From Mytilus galloprovincialis (taxonomy: Eukaryota; Mollusca; Bivalvia; Mytilida; Mytilidae): a DNA stretch of 64,000 bases. The translations under genes and the position numbers were made by a program. The DNA lies in contig NC_134846.1 in NCBI RefSeq assembly GCF_965363235.1, forward strand, positions 7,321,001-7,385,000. The letters run 5' to 3'. Of the stretch, positions 43,501 through 54,900 are shown one piece after another. Numbering within the stretch: position 1 is the stretch's first letter; each line of letters opens with the position of its first letter. The notes beneath the pieces were generated by a model. That model was not told where the DNA came from. It was given only the letters and a program-made list of their open reading frames with translations, and made no database searches.

Positions 43501-45399
43501 TTATTGATACGAAAACACTTTAATACATTTCGATGCTTCAACAATCCACAAATAGCCACATTCATCTACTATCATGTTGGTTGGTGCATATACACCGTAG
43601 CTTTTGTTCAACAACGTTTGTTGAATAACGCCATTTTCAGATAATAAATATATGATATCACTGAAGTAGTCTGCCACGAAAACATTTCCATAATTATCTG
43701 TGGCTATTGCTTTTAATTGCGCATAGAGCTTTTGAAAAGACCCGACAACTATGAAAGAGTTATCAGTGAAAACAACGATATCTTTGCAGAACGATATGAC
43801 GAAATTCAAATTTTTCGATTGCTTCATAATTATATGCTCGCCAGTAAATGCGATATCTTGGGGTAATTTATTTTCTGTATCTTGAATTTTAAATCTTTCC
43901 TGAACCTGAAAGCATTCCAGCCCTGGTTCGAGTAACCCGTAAAACAATTTATCAGATGGATTGTACACTATCAACTTATTATTTCTAAGTACGCAACAAT
44001 GCAATCCATTTTTAAACTGAACTTTGAAGCACATATAATATTTTTCTTCTTTTTTTATTACAACATTATTTCCATGACACAACAATATTCTAGAAGCAGA
44101 CTTCCGCACAAAACGTTTAATTTCAGGCTGGACTTCGTAACTGTTTCCTTTCTTACCTTCACTGCTATACATACACGATAAGTTTGGAGTTAATATCCAT
44201 GCATTGTTCTTATCAGCTGGCACAATGTCGAGGACATTATTAACTACAAATTCGGCCACTTTTTCGGCTTTATGCGATGGAACTAGACAAAGTTCAGGTA
44301 CCGGTAAATGTGGGTAAATTGGTTTTAATTCTTTCTCGTTTTCACTTGCAGTTACCTTTCCAAATATTTTTTCTATAACTGCTTCACTGACAGCATCCCA
44401 TTCATGACCCAAATCGTGCATGGAAGGAAATATATTTACAGACTTACACAAGATGCTATCAAGACGTTTTCCAATTACAGGGAACTCTTCTAGGAAGTTT
44501 TTATCTGATGATTGATTAATAAAATTTTCTGTTGTCATAATAAGTCCTGATAACGACATTTTTTCTGAGTAAATTTGCTTCTTGTATTTATCAAGTTCTA
44601 TCATATCTTTCTTTTTTATATCGTCAATAATGTCTAAATTTCTATTTGCAAGTTTATCAACAGTTCTACAAAACATATCTTTCAAATTTGTTGCATGTAC
44701 TTTAACGTCTTGTTTCAATACGAGACAATATTTATCATAGTTATTTTCTTTCAGTTCAACCATTTCAGCAGTATTTTGCAGAAACGAAATTCTGGATTTG
44801 AAGCTGGCGATTCTGACTAACAACATTTCCTTTTTAGTTTGAAGTAACACTGATAAGTTTTTAACTTTATGGCAGGAATGAAATTCTTCAGAACAATCTA
44901 TACACAATAAAGTATTACACGGTCTACAGAATAAGGTAAGTTCCTTGCAATGGTCTTTACATTTTGTCTTGACAGTTGCTTCAGCATGTTCAGTTTGATC
45001 TAATTTCTCTGATTCAATAATTTTCAACGGCTGAATCACATGATTCTTTGATGTTTTCAATTTTCCATGATAATCGCGACATTTGCTGCATAAATTAGTT
45101 TTGCAGTCCAAACATTTTGACACCGCAATATTTTGATCATCACATAAGTCGCATGCATCCATAACCTCATTGCTTACTTTCACATATTCTAATTTATATG
45201 GATAAGGTTTTAGACCACTTACTCCTTCGACTGGTAATGACATAGATGTCGTACATAAAGGACAGCTTATCTTATTGTCGTTAATATCCAGTTTCTGAAG
45301 ACATGGCAAGCAGAAAGTATGATAACAATCTAAAAGTTTAGGTTCTGTGAAAACAAAAGACAAACATATTCCACATTTCCAATCACACCCCTCCGCCAT
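43501..45399 (-). CDS. TRIM-like E3 ubiquitin ligase (RING, two B-boxes, coiled coil, propeller)
   Basis: Single-exon, 632 aa. The RING uses C9, C12, C25, H27, C30, C33, C46 and C49 (CGIC, CYHTFC, CPLC). B-box 1 spans about 83-120 (CDLC to NH) and B-box 2 about 147-177 (CKDHC to HSCH). A helical, Lys/Glu-rich coiled coil covers about 185-330. The C-terminal 240 residues hold repeats such as IATDNYGNVFVADYFSDIIY and IVDECGYLWIVEASKCI, typical of NHL/SMP-like propellers of the TRIM2/3/56-like bivalve expansion. Likely a cytosolic E3 ligase; substrate unknown. The start is the first ATG before the RING and is shared with the damaged paralogue 7 kb downstream on the same strand, so the pair arose by duplication. 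All key zinc ligands are present. Confidence 0.93.
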   Translation of the reverse strand: MAEGCDWKCGICLSFVFTEPKLLDCYHTFCLPCLQKLDINDNKISCPLCTTSMSLPVEGVSGLKPYPYKLEYVKVSNEVMDACDLCDDQNIAVSKCLDCKTNLCSKCRDYHGKLKTSKNHVIQPLKIIESEKLDQTEHAEATVKTKCKDHCKELTLFCRPCNTLLCIDCSEEFHSCHKVKNLSVLLQTKKEMLLVRIASFKSRISFLQNTAEMVELKENNYDKYCLVLKQDVKVHATNLKDMFCRTVDKLANRNLDIIDDIKKKDMIELDKYKKQIYSEKMSLSGLIMTTENFINQSSDKNFLEEFPVIGKRLDSILCKSVNIFPSMHDLGHEWDAVSEAVIEKIFGKVTASENEKELKPIYPHLPVPELCLVPSHKAEKVAEFVVNNVLDIVPADKNNAWILTPNLSCMYSSEGKKGNSYEVQPEIKRFVRKSASRILLCHGNNVVIKKEEKYYMCFKVQFKNGLHCCVLRNNKLIVYNPSDKLFYGLLEPGLECFQVQERFKIQDTENKLPQDIAFTGEHIIMKQSKNLNFVISFCKDIVVFTDNSFIVVGSFQKLYAQLKAIATDNYGNVFVADYFSDIIYLLSENGVIQQTLLNKSYGVYAPTNMIVDECGYLWIVEASKCIKVFSYQ

Positions 45400-45984
45400 G
45401 TTCGATATTGTAAAATACGTCCGACAAGGAAGTATAAGGGCTTACGTCATCATATGTTTGAAATTCAATGCCAATAACAACCATTTGAATTTGAAGTGGA
45501 ACGTTGAAAACGTGATACAAGTATCGTCTTAATATATAATCAATAATAAATAAATCAATGTTGAAGTATTTTATTGCTGTTTGTTTAGTAAAATTTATTA
45601 GATCTCCTACTCGTACTTATTTTTAAAAACTTTGTCTTATCAGTACATTTGATAAAGTTTTGAGCGCAAACCACACCTGCACAGTTTTTGATATTATGTA
45701 TTGATATTACTGCCCTAAATTAAAATAAAAGATAGATTGATGACTTGTCAATACGACAACTACATGTATCATGTAGTTTGAAGTCAGGAACCTGTATTTC
45801 ATTGGGCTTCTAATATATTTGTTTATTTCTATTTATAGTGTTGTTTCATAAATTTAACCCTTAGTTGTCTTGTTTGAATGGTTTTACATCATTTTTGTCA
45901 TGTCTTGACATTTTATAGTTAACTTCACAATATGGGTTTTGTTTATTGTCGAAGGTCCTACATTGACTTTTAGACATTGCAGTC
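45400..45984. other. 5' flank of the intact TRIM-like gene
   Basis: GATATTGT just before the start codon is shared with the damaged copy, supporting a shared leader. No promoter element is evident and no other gene is seen. Confidence 0.35.
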
Positions 45985-46255
45985 CTACACATTTCGAGCA
46001 CGATATTAGAAAGTAAAAACACAAAAAATACTGGACTCGGAGGAAAATTCAAAACAGAATGTCTATAATCAAATGACAAAATCAAAAGCTCATACACATC
46101 AAACGAATGGAATACAACTGTTATATTCAGGCATCTTCTTATGTAGAAAATGGTGGATGAAACCTTGTTTTATAGCTAGCTATTCCTTTCACATAAAATC
46201 CTGTTATATTGACAACGATGTGTGAACAAAACAAACAGACATAATAAAGTGTAAA
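45985..46255 (+). repeat. Mussel dispersed repeat
   Basis: Contains AAAACACAAAAAATACTGGA, CTCATACACATCAAACGAAT, TTCTTATGTAGAAAATGGTG and CAACGATGTGTGAACAAAAC. I recognise this series from Mytilus DNA. Non-coding. Confidence 0.65.
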
Positions 46256-46950
46256 TTTTTAGACCGAGAACCAATGAGTCTGGTTAACAATTTTCCGTAG
46301 TCAACGATACTACTTCTTTTTATATTGATATACCTAAAAAGTAAAAGAATGGCTACGATCTGTTCTTCAACTTTGTACAATATTTTGCATTTAGTCTTTT
46401 TTTTATCAGTGTCACTGATGAACTTTATTTAGGTGAACCGCCCGTCTGTCGTACAAAATTATAAAACTGGTATCTCGATCGAGTTTTTGCTTATATTCTT
46501 TGGCTGTTCATGTTTCATTTCCGGCAATGTAATTATTTAATCATTTCTGTTTATTTTATATAGTGCTCTTTCTATCTATGACTGCATGCCCAATTAAAAT
46601 TCAAAAACTCAGACTCCTAATATAATCAAATTTTTAAATATATCTTTTTTATTTAAATTTTAATTACAACGCACCAAACTATATAAACTAATGGTAAATA
46701 AAATATATAAAAGCTTTATTATTTGGACGGAATAAAAATCTAGGACTTGGTTTTGAAACTACTTGTACCGTGTAACATTTCGGTAAACTCAACATACTAT
46801 ATACACGTCATATTTGCATAACCTATGTTTAAAATAAGTTCAGAGAGGATTATGTTAGTCAATACTTCATATTAGTATTTTGTTATAACAAATAGATAAA
46901 AAAAAACAGTACAATCCTTTGGTATCTCTTACCTCTCTCTTCTACCTGTC
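46256..46950. other. Spacer
   Basis: A fragment of the CGTCTGGCGTAT-type repeat lies near 46404-46480 (GTCACTGATGAACTT). Otherwise nothing recognised. Confidence 0.35.
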
Positions 46951-46979
46951 AATCAGACAAAAATTAATCAGTAAATAGT

Positions 46980-47650
46980 TCTCCCCTATAGTCCGGCGGC
47001 TACAAGCATATTTCAGATGAATTGTGCTCATCCTGCTACAAGCATGAAATTTGGCATAGACCTTCCTCAATTATTACTCTTTTATTTTAGATAGGGAGGC
47101 ATTTGAAAAAAATGTCTCACTTCCGGTAAAATCCAAAATGGCGGAAATCATAATATGTGAAAAGGTGTTATTAACATTCTACTAACATAATATTTGGTAC
47201 CAACCTTTGTTATATACTAGTTTTGGATATATGATATAGATAAGATGTCTTCAAAAAACCCTACTTCCGGTAAAATCCAACATAGCGGATATAGTACTAG
47301 AATAAGCTTATTTTTAGGGTAATTGAAATGTGTTTTAATGTATTGCTACTATCATTACATTGTGCAGCAACCTTTCTTTTTTGCTTTTCATGGATACAAT
47401 GTACAAGACATATCTCTTTAAAAACCTTAATTCCGGTATATCTAAAATGGCGGACATCATAGAAATATCAATTTTCTATTTTAATATTCAACTTTTTTCA
47501 AAATGTAAAGAAAATGTTTTTTGATGTTGTTTTTTTTGCTTGTCATTAAACTATTGGCTTATAGTTATCATCAAAACCATTAATTTTATTCTGTTGTAAA
47601 TTTTTAAATAACACTTCCGGTAAAAAAAACCCAATATGTTGTAAATTTTA
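46980..47650 (+). repeat. Degenerate repeat with CTTCCGG...AAAATGGCGG blocks
   Basis: ACTTCCGGTAAAATCC followed by AAAATGGCGGA appears at about 47118, and in worn form at 47263, 47429 and 47613 (144, 166 and 184 bp apart). Each block pairs an ETS-like CTTCCGG with a YY1-like ATGGCGG. Probably a decayed tandem-core element. Confidence 0.6.
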
Positions 47651-47924
47651 AAAATGAGTCCTCAATCCATATCTTTGATTTAGAGTTTTAGATAGATCGG
47701 TTAAAACAAAATAAAACTACTAAAGTACTAAAACATTTTTCAAAGTACTACTATTTGGCAACAAATACATGTTTATTCACAGTCACCACCACATGCAAAC
47801 AAAGCAGTGCACGGGAGACCCGATTTTCCACATTGACAACGACCGCGACATCCTCTGTATCTGTATCTGTATGAATATATTGTCGATACCAATTCTGGCT
47901 TTCATATATCAGTTTGAGAGAGCG

Positions 47925-48175
47925 CCGCCGATTTATTGACGAGGCATAAGAGCAGATTTGACGCTCTCTACGCTTGATGCGTGCACTACAGTGTCGTCTA
48001 GCTGATTCGACGCGATCACTGTCTTTACAAAGAATGAGTTTGAGTATTGTGGTGTTTTCCTTAGTGGAATGTCAAAACACTTAGAGTGATTCTTAACTTG
48101 CTTTTCCACAATATTTGTTGAGTGGTATTCTTCGAACTTATTGGCAGTCATGTTTCTCTTGGGACGTGCTTTTTG
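47925..48175 (-). mobile_element. LINE C-terminal fragment
   Basis: The - strand reads PLRKTPQYSNSFFVKTVIAS, then NQLDDTVVHASSVESVKSAL. This matches the very C-terminus of Jockey-like LINE proteins (YxxSFFPRTI..WN.LP..VV....F...L). Nothing else of the element is clear. Confidence 0.7.
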
Positions 48176-48969
48176 AGAAATTCGTCTGATTCAATAGCGG
48201 GAATCAGCCCCTAAACCACTTTGTACATAAATAACAACTTCTAGCTTGTTCGTCTTGCAAAACTAAATGATTGGATGTAAATGTCTGTTCTAAATCTAAG
48301 TCTTAATTGAATGGTAGAGCAGTTTCTATATGTCTTTTAGTTGAGTTCGTTTTGTTTCTTAATTATCACTTATAACTGTTGATTTAGTCTTTTAGTGGAG
48401 TTCGTGTTGTTTCTTAATTATTATTTATAACTGTTGATGTAGGACATTGGTTTTGTGAGTCTTTGTTTACTCCTTGGTTTTGATTGTTATTGTCTTAGTT
48501 AATTCTCATATCAGCGCATGCCTATAAATCTCTTGTTTTCATAATCTTACAAAACCAAATAAAAATAACGTGTTGGCAATTTTTTTCGTACAAGACGGTA
48601 ATGGTTAAGACAGTATTCCGTTTTTTTCATGATTAGCAATACACATTTTTGTTTTAACGATTTGCCTAAAATAAATGTGAGAATCCGATAACAAAAACAA
48701 ATTCGGGAGACATAATTTGTCTTGCAAACAATTTAACAGACTATCTTGAATTTATAATTAACCACGTAGTGTAACAGCTTTATAACATCTGATATTGCTG
48801 TTATATTTATATTCGATACCATATAGGATAATAATTTGAAAGCAGTTAAAACGCTTCTAAAGCTCAAAATCCTCCTTGCAAACTGCTTTCAGGTGACTTT
48901 AATTGGTGCTATATCATTGCGTTCATTTCTTTTATGATATGTAGCAAACATAATCAATAAAAGTTGCTA
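48176..48969. other. 3' flank of the WD40 gene
   Basis: ATTAAA (TTTAAT at 48898-48903 on the + strand) about 70 nt past the stop is a possible polyadenylation signal. No other gene. Confidence 0.3.
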
Positions 48970-51900
48970 TCATAAAATCGAGCACACCGATGATAATTTA
49001 TGATTCGAGTTGTCAACAGCTTTTCTGGTGAGTAATTGATAATGTTTACTTTTGCCCGGTTTACGTCTTCCTTTCTTTTTGCTTTGCGGAGCTCTCATTG
49101 GTGACACCTGAAGTGAAAATATTAATAATTTTGATCTATTATATTAACCTGTCCGTATTCAGAAATTAATTCTTCTAATTTAAACACATTAAATGGAGAG
49201 CGCTACATACTTCATATTTGAATATTTCAAATATAAAAACGCTAAAATTCCTCCAACAATTCAATGAAAGTAGGTGCACAAATTCAACATATTTTTCGAT
49301 ATTTTTGTGAATTTTCAGGGATCAGGGTTGAACATTGCACTAGATGTTCATAACACAAAACAAGTCCCCGCTATCATAACTTTTTGATGAAAAAAACAAG
49401 CGGGTGTGTCTTATTGCTGTGTGGCGGCCGTAGAAATTTTCTCAGTGATGGAGTTGTACTCTTTTTTTGTTTTCTTTTAAAGCTATAGTGTGTGTGTTCT
49501 TAAACTAATTCCTCTTATATGTGCCACATCATACTCTCAATTTTAGGCAAGTTTGTGTACAAAACTTTCATTAAGACGCGGGTATTTTTTATCCCGTTCC
49601 TTTCCAAACATTTATTAATGGTGAAATCAGTACACCTTTATATTATCTTATAGACACACCAGACCGTACTGGTTACCTGGACTCTGGATACACAAATCAA
49701 GGTACTTCATATAGGAGAATTTTAGAAACCATTTTCATATGATTATTTTTGTACAGTTTAAAAGTGTCAGTCAAAATGTGTTATTACTGGTCCTTAAAAT
49801 TTCATTTTTTACTTCAAATACATATAAAAAAGGGACTACTTTGTTTTGAATATGTGCTTCTGTCTAGTATCTTTAATTTGTTTGTTAACAGATTTAAAGT
49901 CTCTCAAAATCATTTTGCAAATAAGTCCGCTAAAACCGGTGATTATGGTCCGTATTAAACTTGCAGTTAGGTGTTTATTTGCTCTGTGTTGATGGTCTCG
50001 CTGTGACTTGAGATGACGAACAGCAACAAAAGAGCTGTAACTTTTTAAATTTTATGATTTTTGTGTATTTATTGATTTTTTCTCATGGATAGATCCCCCT
50101 TTATATTTTGTATTTTTTTTGTATAATATTCCCAAGTCTAAAGAATTAAAAAGAAATTGTCGATTAATTTTTATAACAGAAGGTGCACAACTTCAACATA
50201 AGTAGACTTCTGTGAGATCTGTGTTGAAAAATGTAGGAGTGGTTGATTTCACAAATTAGATATCCACTTTTAACCACCCCTAAACCCCCTCTCATGTTTG
50301 CTAACTGGATAGCATAGTAATACTAAGACAGTTTTAGATTAGGTTTACAGTACAGTATATTGAGTGAGATTTAAGTGATAATGTGCAAGACATTAACAAC
50401 ACAAGTCATGTATGAAGTTACCGTCCTTATGCTGAAGTCAGTAATATAAACAGACAATAAAACAGCCGTGAAATGGATAAGCAATAAATTTAAATTTGAT
50501 ACATTTCCGCAAAAACTACAAAAAGATTGTAACATGCTGGTATTATCGCTAATTACCTGAAATTACTTAAGGGGGATTGGGACTATTCGACTGCGCATAA
50601 TTTCATGCATGAATTACCATGCACACGAAAAGTTTGTGTCGTAAATTCACTATTATGTTTTTAATATTTTGATTGAATGAAAACGTTAAATAATGGTATT
50701 TTTGTCAATTAAAAAATATTATCGTTATCATGTGTATCTGCAAAAGGCTCAAAATGACATTTCACCCAATTTCACCATTTCCCCTCCAAATTTTGGGTTT
50801 TAATGCAAAATATTTTTTTCTTTATCGGTGTACAGTTTTCGCAGACAGTTTTCTTGATATTCCGATAAAAATATGTCAACACCTCTATTTTCCCTATTAC
50901 TTCATAAAAAATGGTCCCTTTTACATACCTGTTTAAAAGTAATATTTTGAGCTTAAATAATCCAGGACCCCCTGTTTTTTTCGACCAATTTGATTCCCTC
51001 ACTGCAAAGATTAAAATAACAAAATGCTATACAATTTGAATATTAGCACTTTTTATAAATACATAAGAGCTTACCTTAACAATTTCTGGTACACTGGACA
51101 CAGAGTCGATTCTTTTCCTTGCAGGAAGTCGTTGTACAGGATATTCTAATGCAAGTCGATGCTGTCTGGTCTTAACATTGATAGGTAATACTTTTGTTAT
51201 TTCTGGAATACGGAATAATATTTAGAAAACATTCATTTTCGGGGAACAAAACAGTCAAAAAAGATATACAAAGAGAGGCAACCAGCAATAGTCAGAAGCG
51301 TGTTGAAACGAAAATAATTTCAATATCATCAAAATTAGTGGTTGGAAAAAGTATTCCTGTATTTCAATAGAGATACATAGTCATATAATAAATAATCACA
51401 AGACAAACTTACATATTGTTCACAGTTTTGTTATTGTAACATAGAGAGCAGTTGCTTCATAGTTATTACCCAATCGTTTGGAGTGTTTGAGCTTGGATTT
51501 TGCCAATTTTCGTTTTGAATTTTCCTTCAAGTTCTGTATTTCTATTATTTTTCTTTTTATATGAAAAAAAATATCATTTGCAATTAAAAAACTATAAGAA
51601 TAAGAAAATCATAAATAAATTATTATAAACAAGTTGGAACAATACAAAATTATGGATTCATTTATTTTTCGAGGGTACCAATAAGGATTGAAAAAAAGTG
51701 TATTTTCGTGGACATTTAAAAGCGAGATATTTCCAAAGTCTAAATATATGAATAGAAAATTTGAAATTCGTTGAACATTTATATTCGAAGTTTACATGCA
51801 TCCACAACATTCTTGCAATCTAGTATTATACCACAATCTTAAAAGACAAAACTAGAATAAATGTATATGCCTATACATGTTTTCCTTTTCTGCCAAGTTG

Positions 51901-54900
51901 AAAATGAGTCAAATCGTTCGTTTTGTCTATAAATACATTCTTTCTTACCTGGATCCCATGGTGGATTACCTTCCACTGAAGGACTATTATGTAGACAAAG
52001 TAATGGCGAGTATTTGTTCTTCTCTAACTGTACTACCATTCGGGAGGCGTCTTCAGACATTGAGAAGTTGATAACTGGGCAGTGCATATCAATCATAGTT
52101 ATCTGTTGTCCATATTGTAAACTCCACAATCTGATTGTGCTGTCCATAGAGGCTGAAACACAATAAACGAACATCATATAAGGTGCTCCGGAAAGGATAG
52201 AAGATTGTAAATAATGTACTCAAACACTTGTTTTCCTGCGAGTAGTCAGCCGCGAGAAAAAAAACCCACTTATCATTTTTTTTAAAACACAAGTTGAAAC
52301 ATCTTTTCTATTTCACAATTGGTTACTTTAATTAAGTATAATAATACAGATAATACTACTTTACTTTTTTCTTTGTCTAATACAACAGTGTTTGTCAAAA
52401 ATCAACAATCGAAATTTGTTTTATCTAATTTATTTTGCCAATATAACTGTTTAAGGTATGTCATACAAATTCAAGTTAACTTTCAGTAAATGTAAACATG
52501 GTAAATGTGACTGTCGACAGTACATAAGTTTTACCATGACCAATTTGATGTGTCTCAACATGCTAGCTACATATCATTCGCAATACTACATCTTTAGATT
52601 ACAGTATAGTCGTTTGATCTGTTATTTTACCGATCTGTTCTATTTCAGATTGTGATGTTTAGTCTGTGGCATGGATGGTGATGCATACATAACAGGAGAC
52701 GATTGCCCTATAGATGCATCTGGTATCTGATATTTGAACATAAACTTGTAAATAAACTCATCATAGATACCAGAATTGAAATATTTTATTTACGCCAGAC
52801 GAACGTTTCGTTTACAAAAGACTCATCAGTGACGATCGAAAATGTTAAAAAACCAATAAAGTACGAAGTTGAAGAGCAATGAGGATCAAACATAAAAGTT
52901 TTTCCAGATACAGCTAAGTTATCTATTCCTGAAACTACTGTATCAGAAATTTCTGCCCATTCCCAACACTTATTGTTTTTCAATTCATCCTAACCTGAAA
53001 TAATCAATTTTCCTTTATTTGTCAATTTGACAACTGTGATACCATTGGTATGGCCGATAAGTTGATATTTAACGACCCCAGTGTGGACGCACCATGCAGT
53101 TAGTTGTCCATTCTTGCAACCGGAAACAACATGTTCGTTATCATCACCAATGGCAACAGTACAAACGATAACAGTGTGCTCGACTAAAACCTGTAATTGT
53201 ACACATATGTATAAGTAATGTTAATGAATCGCTTAAACTAGGAATGGAATTAAAACAAATAATTAGAATTGTTTTATCAATGGCTTATCACATGTATAAC
53301 AAACTCAAAGGTAAACAGTTCTCTGGTGAACACAATTAGGTCTGTTAGGGGCTAAACCTGCAACAAGAGTTACTTGTTTGGTTAGAAGAACAAGTTGTTT
53401 ACATATATAACAGATACTTCAATATCATTTAAACCTTGCATAGGTTGTTTGTTTAAACTAATTCTTATAGATCTCATAGTAATCATAAGTAGGGTGCTTG
53501 TATATTTTCAATTTTTCAGCATATCAACTATAGATTGAAGTGTTTCTATTAGTTTCTATTAGTTTAATATATACCAATGAAAGTGAATGTTCTGTTTGTG
53601 ATACTCAATAACGAGACATTAAAAACATATTGAATCTCAGTTTGATTGAATTTTAAGATTATGTGATAATTAACATATACATCTACACTCATCACAATAA
53701 AGACATCTATTAAAATATGATAATGTAAGTTATAACATGATTCGCAATATCATGTCGATTTTTTCACATACATACAATTGTGAACTTTTAGCGCAATATT
53801 GTAGTTGCTGAATTATACAAAAGATGGACGCAACTCGTTTTGATTCAAAAGCAAAAAAAGCTTATATATTACAGCAGATGACAATATGAGAAAAACTGTA
53901 GGTGTGTAAATACAAATCATTTTAGAGGGGCGTGTCCTATAACTGTAAAACCAAATTAATTCTGAAATTATTTTTTGAAAGTCTATGACAATATAAGAAG
54001 CCTATCTGTACCAGTAACCAGTAAACATTTCCATTGCAGAATAACATAGGATTGAACATACCTGAATGAGTTTTCCATTAAACATTTCCCATATTTTGAG
54101 AGTTTTGTCGGCTGACCCTGTTACCATATACTTATCATCAACGGAACAGGCAAGACAAGTAACATGTTCAGCATGGTTAATGTATGCAACTATTGACTCA
54201 TCTTCCAACGCTACAACCTTCACACTGTAAAGGTTTTTATTACTTTATATTTTAGTTTGTTATAATAAACATTTCAATTATTAAAGTTATAAGATACTCA
54301 GAATTCTTAAATCTGATTAAAGCATTTCTTACAGGACTATTAAAAGAAAGGCGATTGATTTTTCTGGCGCACTCCATACGAGTACATATTTGGATATGCA
54401 TTTTTGAAATATAAGTACTACTAAGAAGTAGCGTTGTCGGAAAATACGCGATGTACAAACATTACGCTATGGTAACGTTGTTACCAGAACGCTATACTGT
54501 GTGACGTTATATTATATGCATTAGCTATCACGACGATTAAACGTATAGAAAACACAACGCATGATTTATTAAGATTCTTCAACATTTAATGGTGCCGTAA
54601 CCTTTGGATATATATGGATTCAAAGCTGAAGTCAGTTCGTGCTGGATACAAAGGAGCCGTCACGAAGCTACTGGTGAAATTCGACGAGTTAAAGTCAAAA
54701 ACAGACACAGAAGTTGTCGAAGTGAAAGCCCTTGATGATGCCGTCACGCAGAAACAGAAAACATTGATTGACCTGAATAACAGACTTTTGGAACAAACAT
54801 CAGAGGAATATCTGGAGCAGGACTCAGATGGGTATCTGTACGAACTTGATTGCAAAATTAGACGAATTCGGAAATTTATTAAGTCCTTTGAAACAAAGAC

